A DNA stretch of 64,000 bases, from contig NC_019673.1 in assembly GCF_000328705.1 (NCBI RefSeq), forward strand, positions 4,402,001 to 4,466,000, written 5' to 3'. Each line of letters starts with the position of its first letter. Within the stretch, counting starts at the first letter, position 1. Source of the DNA: Saccharothrix espanaensis DSM 44229. GTDB lineage: Bacteria; Actinomycetota; Actinomycetes; Mycobacteriales; Pseudonocardiaceae. Position numbers and translations under genes: made by a program. The notes under the pieces were generated by a model. That model worked only from the letters and a program-made list of their open reading frames with translations, ran no database searches and was not told where the DNA came from. This document shows positions 49,320 through 57,529 of this stretch, piece by piece.

Positions 49320-50417
49320 GTGCGAGTCCTGTACGAGGGCCAGGTGTGGGTGCACTACGGGCAGTTCTCGGTGGAGAGCACCGACGGGTTCCCGGAGATG
49401 GGGGAGTGCTTCGGCGGGCAGCGCAACGGCCTGTGCGGGGCGGCGTCGCCGGGCAACCTGTTCCTGATCACCGGCACCCACACCGGCGAGGTGGGGTTCG
49501 TCGTGGAGTCGCACGACGGCCCGCCGCCGCTCGACGAGGGGTGGGAAGAGGTCGTGGAGGTGCCGTTCCGGCCGGTCGGCGAGATGCACCTGGTCGGCTG
49601 GGCGGCGGAGTGGTCCGCGCCGCTGGACCTGCCCGTGACCGACTACCGGGTGCGCTACAGCGCGATCGGCATGGACCGCGAGCAGAACGGCCTGGAGGAG
49701 GACCCGGAGCGGGAGCGCTACCTCCTGCAGTTCTGGCCCGCCCCGCCCGCGCCCGACGAGGTCGTCCGGCTCACCGGGGAGCAGGCCGCCTACTGGCACC
49801 GGTTCGCCAGTGAACAGCCGCCGCCGCCGACGCCCGAGCAGAAGGCCGAAGCGCTGCGGGCCGCCGAAGCCGAACGCCGGCGCGCGGCGGAGGAAGCCCT
49901 GCTGGAGACGGAGAAGCGCGACTGGGGCGGCACGCTCCCGGCCGACGACCTGCGGGCGTTGCGCGGCCGGTCGGCCAAGGGCCTGGCGGCGTACGACCGG
50001 CCGCTGGTGGACGCGCTCGCGGCAGCGCCGGAACCCGACCAGCGGGCGATCGCCCGGTGGGCGGTCCGCCGGGCCTACGCGGAGGCGGGGATCGCCGGGC
50101 TGCCGTGGATCGCGTCGGCGTTGGACGTGCTGGACCGGGGCGGACCGCCGCCCGCGCCGTTCGACGACGACCGGGCCGCGTGGCAGGCGCTGATGGACGA
50201 TCCGGCCCGGCCGTCGACGGTCATCACCACGCTCGACGGGACCAGCGACAACTTCCTCCAGCAGGCCATGGCGTTCCCGGCGATCTTCCACGCCACCGGG
50301 GACGACCCGCTGTCCGCTGTGGTCGAAGCGGTGTGGACGGCGGCGTCGACCATGGGGCGCGGACGGCAGGACGTGCTGTTCGCCGACCTGCGCGCGGCGT
50401 TCCCGACCCTGGGCTGA
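49320..50417 (+). CDS. Hypothetical protein with charged coiled linker
   Basis: A 365-residue soluble protein starting GTG 49320 after GGGGGAG. Residues ~1-135 form a beta-rich domain (VLYEGQVWVHYGQFSVES; cysteines at CFGG and GLCG). A highly charged helix (~170-205, EQKAEALRAAEAERRRAAEE) joins it to a helical C-terminal domain (~215-365). The family is not recognised. It follows the nitrilase by 28 bp but a role in the aromatic pathway is not evident. Confidence 0.7.
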   Translation: MRVLYEGQVWVHYGQFSVESTDGFPEMGECFGGQRNGLCGAASPGNLFLITGTHTGEVGFVVESHDGPPPLDEGWEEVVEVPFRPVGEMHLVGWAAEWSAPLDLPVTDYRVRYSAIGMDREQNGLEEDPERERYLLQFWPAPPAPDEVVRLTGEQAAYWHRFASEQPPPPTPEQKAEALRAAEAERRRAAEEALLETEKRDWGGTLPADDLRALRGRSAKGLAAYDRPLVDALAAAPEPDQRAIARWAVRRAYAEAGIAGLPWIASALDVLDRGGPPPAPFDDDRAAWQALMDDPARPSTVITTLDGTSDNFLQQAMAFPAIFHATGDDPLSAVVEAVWTAASTMGRGRQDVLFADLRAAFPTLG

Positions 50418-50497
50418 GCGGGGTTCGTCCGCGCCGGTGGAACCGTTGTCGTGAAACGGGATCGGCGGCGCGGACAGCCGGGCTAGGGTGCCTGGTT

Positions 50498-51142
50498 GTG
50501 AAGCCGGATCTGAGCACCCTGCGGGCCGCGGTCGTCGCCTTCGGCGGCGGCACCGAGCCGGAGAAGTCGTGGACGGTGCTGCTGGCCGCCACCGCACCGG
50601 CCATCGACCTCGCGCTGCCCGCGCACCGCGAGGCCGCGCACCGCTGGCTCAACGCGTGGGGCTGCCGCATCCGCTACCCGAAAGCCGGCGAGCCGCCGGT
50701 GTTCGACACCGCCCTCGCGGCCTGGTGGGAAAGGTGGCACGCCGCGCTGCCGACCGCGCGGACCCGGCTCGGCGGCCTGGCCGACGAGCAGATCGCCGAA
50801 CTCGGCGCGTGCTTCGCCGACCTGGTCGCCACCCCGGCCGCCGCCACCCGCTCACTCGGCCCGACCGCCGCCGCGAAGCTGCTGTTCGCCCTGCGCCCCA
50901 ACAGCTTGATGCCGTGGGACGACCTGATCGCGCAGAAACTGCACGGCGCACGCGACGGGACCGCGGACGTCGCGCACCTCACCCTGGGCCGGACCTGGGC
51001 GGTGGAGCTGCTGGCCGAGGCCGGCACCGACGAACCCGACCTGGTCGCCCAACTCGGCCGTCCCGGCCGCTCGCTGGCGAAGGTGCTCGACGAGTACTGC
51101 TACCTCGTGCACACCCGCGAGTGGTCGGCTGCGGCCGGCTAG
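50498..51142 (+). CDS. Hypothetical helical protein
   Basis: A 214-residue soluble protein, mostly helical and Ala/Leu-rich, with the distinctive segment AAAKLLFALRPNSLMPWDDL (~residues 125-145). No catalytic motif or membrane segment is seen. TAGGGT (50484-50489) 8 nt before GTG 50498 suggests a leaderless transcript. Family not recognised. Confidence 0.65.
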   Translation: MKPDLSTLRAAVVAFGGGTEPEKSWTVLLAATAPAIDLALPAHREAAHRWLNAWGCRIRYPKAGEPPVFDTALAAWWERWHAALPTARTRLGGLADEQIAELGACFADLVATPAAATRSLGPTAAAKLLFALRPNSLMPWDDLIAQKLHGARDGTADVAHLTLGRTWAVELLAEAGTDEPDLVAQLGRPGRSLAKVLDEYCYLVHTREWSAAAG

Positions 51143-51211
51143 TCGCACTGCCAGCGCAGGATCGTGCAGCTCCGTCTGGCGCGGCGGCCACCGCCGCGCC
51201 GGTCCGACATG

Positions 51212-51240
51212 TTGCCGGCCGGCCGGAACACGCTGATAGT
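51212..51240 (+). promoter_or_regulatory. Leaderless promoter of the M20 amidohydrolase gene
   Basis: TTGCCG (51212-51217), a 17-bp spacer and GATAGT (51235-51240), which lies 6 nt before the GTG start. No ribosome site is present. Confidence 0.6.
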
Positions 51241-51246
51241 GATCGG

Positions 51247-52473
51247 GTGAACCTCGATGATCTCTACCGCGACCTGCACCAGCACCCGGAACTCGGCTTC
51301 GCCGAGACGCGCACGGCGGCGATCGCCGCGCGGGAACTGCGCGCCGCCGGGTTCGAGACCACCGAGGGGATCGGTGTCACCGGTGTCGTGGGGGTGCTGC
51401 GCAACGGCGACGGGCCCACCGCCCTGCTGCGCGCCGACATGGACGCCCTGCCGGTCGCCGAGCGCACCGGGCTCCCGTACGCCAGCACGGTCGTCGTGGA
51501 CAAGGACGGCCACTCGGTCCCGGTGATGCACGCCTGCGGGCACGACGTGCACGTGACCTGCCTGGTCGGCGCGGCCCGCGAGCTGGCGGCCTCCCGTGAG
51601 ACGTGGCGCGGCACCGTGCTCGCGGTGTTCCAGCCCGCCGAGGAGCTGGGCGGCGGCGCGCAGGGCATGGTCGACGACGGCCTGTTCGACCGGGTCGGCA
51701 CGCCGGACGTGGTGCTGGGCCAGCACGTCGCGCCGATCCCGGCGGGCATGATCGGGCTGCGGCCGGGGCCGGCGTTCGCCGCCGCGGACACCCTGAAGGT
51801 GACCCTGTACGGCGAGGGCGGGCACGGGTCGCGGCCGGAGGCGGCGGTCGACCCGGTGGTGATGGCGGCGGCCACCGTGCTGCGGTTGCAGACCGTGGTG
51901 TCGCGGGAGGTCTCCGGCCTGGACACGGCCGTGGTGACGGTCGGGGCGATCAAGGCGGGCACGGTCGCCAACATCATCCCGGACTCGGCCGAGCTGCTGC
52001 TGAGCGTGCGCTCCTACACGCCGGCCGTCCGGGACCGGGTGCTGGCCGCGATCGAGCGGATCGTGCGGGCCGAGGCGGCGGCGTCCGGCGCGACCCGGGA
52101 CCCGGAGATCACCTTCGTCTCGGGCTACCCGGCCGTGGTTAACGACCCGGCCGCGGCGGCGCGCACCCGGACCGCGCTCGCCTCGGTGGTGACCGACCCG
52201 CGGGTGGTCGACCCCGGCCCGGTGACCGGCAGCGAGGACGTGGGCGTGTTCGCCACGGCCGCCGGCGTGCCGCTGGTCTACTGGCTGCTGGGTGGCGCGG
52301 ACCCGGCCGCGTTCGCCGGCGCGACGTCGGCCGGCACGCTGCGCGAGATGGCCGCGGGCCTGCCCGCGAACCACTCGCCGCTCTACGCCCCGGTGATCAG
52401 CCCCACGCTGGAGATCGGCGTGGCGGCCCTCGTCTCGGCCGCCCGCACCTGGCTGCCGGTGACCGCCGGCTAG
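51247..52473 (+). CDS. M20 family amidohydrolase (aminoacylase/hippurate hydrolase-like)
   Basis: A 408-residue dinuclear-metal amidohydrolase. Motifs are DLHQHPELGF, RADMDALPVAERTGLPYAS (metal Asp), VMHACGHDVHVT (Cys/His), QPAEELGGGAQGM (Glu pair) and GLPANHSPLYAP (C-terminal His). It belongs to the group that cleaves N-acyl amino acids such as hippurate or IAA conjugates. It has its own promoter and could release aromatic acids for the nearby catabolic genes (speculative). Confidence 0.88.
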   Translation: MNLDDLYRDLHQHPELGFAETRTAAIAARELRAAGFETTEGIGVTGVVGVLRNGDGPTALLRADMDALPVAERTGLPYASTVVVDKDGHSVPVMHACGHDVHVTCLVGAARELAASRETWRGTVLAVFQPAEELGGGAQGMVDDGLFDRVGTPDVVLGQHVAPIPAGMIGLRPGPAFAAADTLKVTLYGEGGHGSRPEAAVDPVVMAAATVLRLQTVVSREVSGLDTAVVTVGAIKAGTVANIIPDSAELLLSVRSYTPAVRDRVLAAIERIVRAEAAASGATRDPEITFVSGYPAVVNDPAAAARTRTALASVVTDPRVVDPGPVTGSEDVGVFATAAGVPLVYWLLGGADPAAFAGATSAGTLREMAAGLPANHSPLYAPVISPTLEIGVAALVSAARTWLPVTAG

Positions 52474-52483
52474 GGTGGGCGGC

Positions 52484-52708
52484 ATGGGGGAACGAGAGAT
52501 CCAGGAAATCCGGATCGGCGTCTACGCCACCGAGGAACAGGCCCGGGAGCTGGTCGAGCGGTTCATGCTCGTGCTCTGCCCGGACCCGGAGCACGCCGGG
52601 CCGTGCCCGGTGCCGTGGAGCATCGGGCTCGCACCCGGCGAGGCGCTGACCGACGACCCGTACCCGGGGCTGGTCGAGCAGTTCCGGATCGAGCACGGCG
52701 AGGGTTGA
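52484..52708 (+). CDS. Small conserved-looking hypothetical protein
   Basis: A 74-residue soluble protein (MGEREIQEIRIGVYATEEQA...) with a beta-alpha opening and one CPDPEHAGPCPVPW segment holding two cysteines. The stop of the preceding gene forms part of TAGGGT (52471-52476), 7 nt before ATG 52484, so it may be leaderless. Function unknown. Confidence 0.6.
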   Translation: MGEREIQEIRIGVYATEEQARELVERFMLVLCPDPEHAGPCPVPWSIGLAPGEALTDDPYPGLVEQFRIEHGEG

Positions 52709-52779
52709 CCTTCACCCCGGGGCAAGCCGCACGGTGGTGGCAGCCGGGCGTGGCGCCCGGTCGGGGAAGGGGTGGGGGA

Positions 52780-53871
52780 GTGGAACTGCTCACCATCGGC
52801 GAGTTCGCGCGGGCGTCACGGCTCTCGCCCAAGGCGTTGCGGCTCTACGACGAGCTGGGGCTGCTGCCGCCGGCGCGGGTGGACCCGCGCTCGGGCTACC
52901 GGTTCTACTCGCCGGACCAGTTGGAGCGGGCGCGCCTGGTGGCGTGGCTGCGCCGGCTGGGGATGCCGCTGGCCCGGATCCGGTCGGTGTGCGCACTGGA
53001 CCGGGCCGGGGCGGCGGCCGAGGTGCGGGCCTACTGGGCGCGGGTCGAGGCCGACACCGCCGCCCGGCGCGACCTCGCCGCCTTCCTCGTGGCCCAGCTG
53101 TCGGGGGCCCGGGACCCAGGGGAGGAACCTGCCATGACCGTGGCACTGAAGTACGCGCTGCGCACCGATCGCGGCCTCGTCCGCGACTCCGACCAGGACT
53201 TCGGCTACGCGGGCGAACGCCTGCTGGCCGTGGCCGACGGGTTCGGTTCGCGAGGCGGGCCGGTGAGCGCGATGGCCATCGACGCGGTGGCCCCGCTGGA
53301 CACCGCGATCCCGGTGGACGACCTGCTCGACGCCCTGTCCGACGCCGTGCGGCGGGCCGGGACCGCCGTCGGCGACTACCTGTCGGCGCACCAGGAGCAG
53401 GAGTGCAGCGGGACCACGTTGACCGCACTGGTGCTGTCCGGTTCGCGGCTCGGTCTGGTGCACGTCGGGGACGGGCGGGTGTACCTGCTGCGCGGCGGCG
53501 ACCTGTTCCTGATCACGCACGACCACACGGCCGTGTGGTCGCTGATCGCCGAAGGCCGGCTCACCGAGGAGGAGGCGGCCGGCCACCCGCAGCGGTCGCT
53601 GCTGGTCCGGGCGCTGCACGGCCGGGCGGTGGAGCCGGACCTGGCGCTGCACGACGCCGTGCCCGGCGACCGGTACCTGCTGTGCTCGGACGGCCTGCAC
53701 ACCGTCGTCGCCCGTGACGACCTGCGGGACGTGCTGCGCGAGGCCCCCGACCCGCAGGAGGCGACCCGCCGGCTGGTGGACCTGGCCAACGCGAACGGCG
53801 GCCCGGACAACGTGGTGTGCGTGGTCGCCGACGTGGTGCCCGGAGTGGTTGCGGACGTGGTGGCGACCTAG
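52780..53871 (+). CDS. MerR-type regulator fused to PP2C phosphatase
   Basis: A 363-residue fusion. Residues 1-~115 form a MerR DNA-binding domain (LLTIGEFARASRLSPKALRL, GLLPPARVDPRSGYRFYSPD) with a dimerisation helix. Residues ~125-360 form a PP2C Ser/Thr phosphatase: DSDQDFGYAG, LLAVADGFGSRGGP, CSGTTLTALVL, HVGDGRVYLLRGG, HDHTAVWSL, LLCSDGLHTVV and NGGPDNVVCVV, so metal-binding Asps are in place. It may couple phospho-signalling to transcription in one polypeptide. The GTG start follows GGGGGA. Confidence 0.88.
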   Translation: MELLTIGEFARASRLSPKALRLYDELGLLPPARVDPRSGYRFYSPDQLERARLVAWLRRLGMPLARIRSVCALDRAGAAAEVRAYWARVEADTAARRDLAAFLVAQLSGARDPGEEPAMTVALKYALRTDRGLVRDSDQDFGYAGERLLAVADGFGSRGGPVSAMAIDAVAPLDTAIPVDDLLDALSDAVRRAGTAVGDYLSAHQEQECSGTTLTALVLSGSRLGLVHVGDGRVYLLRGGDLFLITHDHTAVWSLIAEGRLTEEEAAGHPQRSLLVRALHGRAVEPDLALHDAVPGDRYLLCSDGLHTVVARDDLRDVLREAPDPQEATRRLVDLANANGGPDNVVCVVADVVPGVVADVVAT

Positions 53872-53879
53872 TCGTTGCG

Positions 53880-54929
53880 TCAGGGGCGCACGCGCACGGG
53901 GCGTCCGCGCAGCACCACCGCGATCGGGTGTTCCAACTGGTCGAGGTCGCCGCGCGGGTCCTCGGCGTACACCACGGCGTCCGCGGGCGCGCCCGGCACC
54001 AGGCCCGGCAAGCCCAGGTAGGCGCGGGCGTCCCAGGACGCGGCGGCCAGTGCGTCGTGCGGGCGCACCCCGGCGGCGGCCAGCGCGCGCACCTCGTCCG
54101 CGATCCGCCCGTGCGGCACCGAATCCGTGCCCGCCAGCAGCCGCACGCCCGCCTCGGCCGCGGCGGCCACCAGACCGGGGTGGGCCCGCGCGGCGGCGAC
54201 CCGCGCGGGGTTGCGGTCAGCCTCCGGGCGTTGCAGCATCCGGTGCAGGCCCGCCTGGGCCAGCGACAGCGTCGGTGTCAGCGCGATGCCGCGCTCGGCG
54301 ATGCGGGTCAACAGGTCCGGGTCGAGCGCCGTGCCGTGCTCGATCGAGTCCACGCCGGCCTCGACCGCGGCCGCGCCGCCCTCGGCGTGCTGGCTGTGCA
54401 CCGCCAGCCGGCCGCCGACGGCGTGCACCGCCTCGGCCGTCGCGGTCAGCACCGAGACCGGGACGACCTCGTCCTCGGCGCGCCAGTCGGCGACGACCTT
54501 CGCCCACCCGCTCCGGGCCGCCTGGGCGGCCGCGACCGAGGGCAGGTCGGCGTGGTCGACCCGGCGGCCCCAGCCGTCGATGAACTGGCCGTTCTGGGCC
54601 AGCCACGGCCCGGCGTGCCACGCGCGAGGCGTGTCCGGGTCGGTGCCGAACCAGTCCGGCGGGTCGCCCGCCAGGCCGGGGGCCCGGATCGCCGTCACGC
54701 CCGCGTCCACGTGGCGTTCGAGGTGGTCGCGCAGCATGTCGTCGTCGAACCGCTGCCCGAACTCCTCCACCCCGGGGTGGGTGTGCGCGTCGACCAGGCC
54801 CGGCAGCAGCCAGCCCTCGGCGACGAGCACGGCGTCACCGACCGGCTCGGTAGTCCACCGGTCGCCGTCCGCGTACAGGTCGACGTGTTCGCCGTGCGGC
54901 AGGGCACGGCCCCGAATCCGGATCACCAC
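53880..54929 (-). CDS. Metal-dependent amidohydrolase
   Basis: A 349-residue TIM-barrel amidohydrolase. Metal ligands are visible in VDAHTHPGVEEFG (HxH), SGWAKVVAD (Lys), LAVHSQHAEGG, SIEHGTALD and LAGTDSVPHG (Asp). This is the imidazolonepropionase/prolidase-like subtype. The substrate is unknown. It converges on the MerR-PP2C gene with 8 bp between stops. Confidence 0.85.
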   Translation of the reverse strand: MVIRIRGRALPHGEHVDLYADGDRWTTEPVGDAVLVAEGWLLPGLVDAHTHPGVEEFGQRFDDDMLRDHLERHVDAGVTAIRAPGLAGDPPDWFGTDPDTPRAWHAGPWLAQNGQFIDGWGRRVDHADLPSVAAAQAARSGWAKVVADWRAEDEVVPVSVLTATAEAVHAVGGRLAVHSQHAEGGAAAVEAGVDSIEHGTALDPDLLTRIAERGIALTPTLSLAQAGLHRMLQRPEADRNPARVAAARAHPGLVAAAAEAGVRLLAGTDSVPHGRIADEVRALAAAGVRPHDALAAASWDARAYLGLPGLVPGAPADAVVYAEDPRGDLDQLEHPIAVVLRGRPVRVRP

Positions 54930-54975
54930 CCGGCCACTCTAGGACCGCCTGGAGAAGATTTCCGTTGGTATGGCG

Positions 54976-56148
54976 TCACTTACGTCGATCGCCGGGGCGC
55001 AGCACCCCCGCGAACGCGACCAGCCCGCACGCCAGGACGGTGACCACGATGAACGACACGGTCAGCGACGTCGCCTGGGCTATCCCGCCGATCAGCGACG
55101 GGGCCACCAGGCTGGAGGTGTAGGTGACGGTCGCGACGCCCGCGATGGCCCGGCTCGGGTTCGACCCGCTGCGCCCGGCGGCGGCGAACGCCAGCGGCAC
55201 CACCACCGCGATGCCCAGGCCCAGCAGGCCGAAGCCGCCGATCGCCGCCGCCGGGTTCGGCGCGAGCACCACCAGCAGACCGCCGGCTGCGGCGACCAGC
55301 CCGCCCGCGCGGACCGCGCGCACCGCGCCGATCCGGTCCACCACCGCGTCGCCCGCGATCCGGGCCACCGCCATGGTCAGCGCGAACCCGGTGGTGGACG
55401 CGGCGGCCAGGCCCGCCGACGTGCCCAGCACGTCCCGCAGGTAGACCGCCGACCAGTCCAGGCTCGCGCCCTCGGCGAACACCGCGCAGAACCCGACCGC
55501 GCCGATCAGCAGGGCGGACTTCGGGGGCAGGGTGAACCTCGGCGGCGGCTCCTCGTCGACCTCGGGCCGCACGTCCAGCACCCGCCGGGTCACCGCGAGA
55601 CCGACCGCGGTCAGCACCAGGGCCGCCACCAGGTGGTGCAGCGGCGCGGCGACCTCGAAGTGCGCGGCGGCGGTGCCGGCGGCCGAGCCGAGCAGCGCGC
55701 CGACGCTCCACATCCCGTGCAGGCCGGACATGATCGAGCGGCCCAGCCGGGCCTCGACCTCCACGCCGATGGCGTTCATCGTGACGTCGGAGGTGCCCGC
55801 GCACGCGCCGAACACGAACAGCGCCAGGCACAGCGTGAGCAGGTTCGGGGCCAACGAGGGCAGGATCAGCGCGAGGGTCCACAGTGCGAGCAGGCCGCGC
55901 AGGGTCGCCTTGCTGCCGAACCGGTGGCCCAGCCGCGCGGCGAACGGCATGACCAGCGCCGAACCGATCGCCGGGAACGCCAGCGCCAGCCCGAGCTGCC
56001 CGGCGCTGAGCCCGGCGTGCTCCTGGATCCACGGCACCCGCGTGGCGAACGACCCCAGCACCGCGCCGTGGACGCCGAACACGGCCCCGATCGCGACCCG
56101 GGCCCGCCGCGCCTCCTGCGCGCCGCCGACCGCCACCGTCTCGTTCAC
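54976..56148 (-). CDS. MFS transporter (sugar/metabolite efflux type)
   Basis: A 390-residue 12-helix transporter. The cytoplasmic loop ARLGHRFGSKATLRGL, GTSDVTMNAIGVEVEARLGR and GLHGMWSVGALLGSA are typical of the YbjJ-like group. GTG 56148 is chosen because GGGGAGGGG lies 7 nt upstream; the frame is open further 5'. It is divergent from a ROK regulator that probably controls it through the palindrome at 56263-56279. Confidence 0.85.
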   Translation of the reverse strand: MNETVAVGGAQEARRARVAIGAVFGVHGAVLGSFATRVPWIQEHAGLSAGQLGLALAFPAIGSALVMPFAARLGHRFGSKATLRGLLALWTLALILPSLAPNLLTLCLALFVFGACAGTSDVTMNAIGVEVEARLGRSIMSGLHGMWSVGALLGSAAGTAAAHFEVAAPLHHLVAALVLTAVGLAVTRRVLDVRPEVDEEPPPRFTLPPKSALLIGAVGFCAVFAEGASLDWSAVYLRDVLGTSAGLAAASTTGFALTMAVARIAGDAVVDRIGAVRAVRAGGLVAAAGGLLVVLAPNPAAAIGGFGLLGLGIAVVVPLAFAAAGRSGSNPSRAIAGVATVTYTSSLVAPSLIGGIAQATSLTVSFIVVTVLACGLVAFAGVLRPGDRRK

Positions 56149-56262
56149 GTAGCCACCCCTCCCCAGAGTGTCGACCGCCACCCGCCCGCCGAAACCCGTG
56201 CGGTCCACGAGCGGTCGCCGCGGGCACCGTGGAACCGGCGCGGGCGACGGGTGCCGAAATTA

Positions 56263-56279
56263 TCAGGAAGGTTTCCTGA
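56263..56279. promoter_or_regulatory. ROK operator candidate
   Basis: TCAGGAA-GGT-TTCCTGA, a perfect 7-bp inverted repeat with a 3-bp centre, in the divergent MFS/ROK promoter region. It resembles the AGGAAnnTTTCCT-like sites of actinobacterial ROK repressors. Confidence 0.7.
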
Positions 56280-56319
56280 AAGAAAGGTCGACGGCCTCCG
56301 ATCTGCGAAGATCGCCGGT

Positions 56320-57477
56320 ATGCCCGCATCACCGAGCGCCGCTCGTGCGATCAACGACCGGGAGGCGCTGCGCCTCCTGCGGTCCGGCCCGCTGACCGCC
56401 GCCGACCTCACCCGGCTCACCGGCCTGTCCCGCCCCACCGTCGCCGACCTGGTCCGCCGGCTCGGTGACGCGGGCCTGGTCACCGTGGTCGGCGAGGCCG
56501 ACGTGCGCCGGCGCGGGCCGAACGCCCAGCTCTACGGCATCGTCCGGACCCGCGCCCACGTCGCCGCGCTGGACGTCCGCACGCACAGCGTCTCCGTCGT
56601 CGTCGCGGACCTGCTCGGCGAGGTGCTGGCGGAGGCGTCGACGCCGATCGGCCCGGCCACCACCACCGAGCACGCCGTGGCCCGCACGCTCACGCTGCTC
56701 ACCGACACCGCGCTCGAAGCGGGCGCGCCGACGCTGCACTCCGTCGGCATCGGCGTGCCCGGCCTGGTCGACCCGCGCACCGGCGACCTGCGCGGCATCG
56801 CGGGCCTGCCCCGGTGGCACGGCGAGGTACTGGCCGAACTACGTGCCCGACTGGCCGGCCGGCTCCTGGTGGAGAACGAGACCAGCGTGGCCGCCGTCGC
56901 CGAACACCGCCTGGGCGCCACCCGCGACCTAGACACGTTCGCCCTGCTCTGGCTCGGTCACGGCACCGGCGCGGCGCTCGTGGTCAACGGCGGCCTGCAC
57001 CGGGGCGCGTCCGGCGGCGCGGGCGAACTCGGCTTCCTACCGGTCCCCGGCCGGCCCTGGCCCGCCGGCGGCGGCTTCCACGGCCTGGCGTGCTCGGCGG
57101 CCATCGCCGAACTCGCCACCGAGCACGGGCTGGTGTCGTCGTCGCTCGTGCCGTCGTCGGACCTGCCGGGCGCGGCGGCGGTGCGCGACGCCGTGACGAC
57201 CGGCGCGGACGGTTTCCTCGACGCCCTGGCCGACCGCGTCGCCGTGGGCGCGGCGTCGATCGCGGCCGTGCTCGACCCGGGGTGCGTGGTGCTGGGCGGC
57301 GAGATCGGCCGGGCGGGCGGCGAGGACCTGGCGGGCCGGGTCGCCGACCGGCTGTCGGCGGCCTCGCCCATCACCACCACCGTGCGGCCCAGCGCACTGG
57401 GTGGCGAGGCGGTGCTGCGCGGCGCGTTGCTTACCGCGTGCGAATCGGCACAGGATGACGTGTTCGCGACGGTCTGA
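56320..57477 (+). CDS. ROK family transcriptional regulator (kinase fold degenerate)
   Basis: A 385-residue ROK protein. The N-terminal winged helix (REALRLLRSGPLTAADLTRL, LSRPTVADLVRRL) is complete. The sugar-kinase fold lacks the DxGGT phosphate loop (LDVRTHSVSVVVADLLG), and the usual Cys/His zinc-binding loop is replaced by GFLPVPGRPWPAGGGFHGL. It should bind DNA and perhaps a sugar but not phosphorylate. It is divergent from the MFS gene and converges on the P450 gene. Confidence 0.83.
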   Translation: MPASPSAARAINDREALRLLRSGPLTAADLTRLTGLSRPTVADLVRRLGDAGLVTVVGEADVRRRGPNAQLYGIVRTRAHVAALDVRTHSVSVVVADLLGEVLAEASTPIGPATTTEHAVARTLTLLTDTALEAGAPTLHSVGIGVPGLVDPRTGDLRGIAGLPRWHGEVLAELRARLAGRLLVENETSVAAVAEHRLGATRDLDTFALLWLGHGTGAALVVNGGLHRGASGGAGELGFLPVPGRPWPAGGGFHGLACSAAIAELATEHGLVSSSLVPSSDLPGAAAVRDAVTTGADGFLDALADRVAVGAASIAAVLDPGCVVLGGEIGRAGGEDLAGRVADRLSAASPITTTVRPSALGGEAVLRGALLTACESAQDDVFATV

Positions 57478-57529
57478 CCACCCCAGCACCCCCCTGCTCC
57501 AGCACCCCCCGGGCCCTATCAACACCCCC

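Noticed and set aside
46015-49467. A rightward frame of 1150 residues covering the hydroxylase and nitrilase.
   Set aside because: It is a different frame from the true genes, has Arg-rich low-complexity composition and no family motifs.
54970-56319. A long rightward frame leading into the ROK gene.
   Set aside because: It is the antisense of the MFS gene; the ROK protein starts at ATG 56320 with its winged helix.
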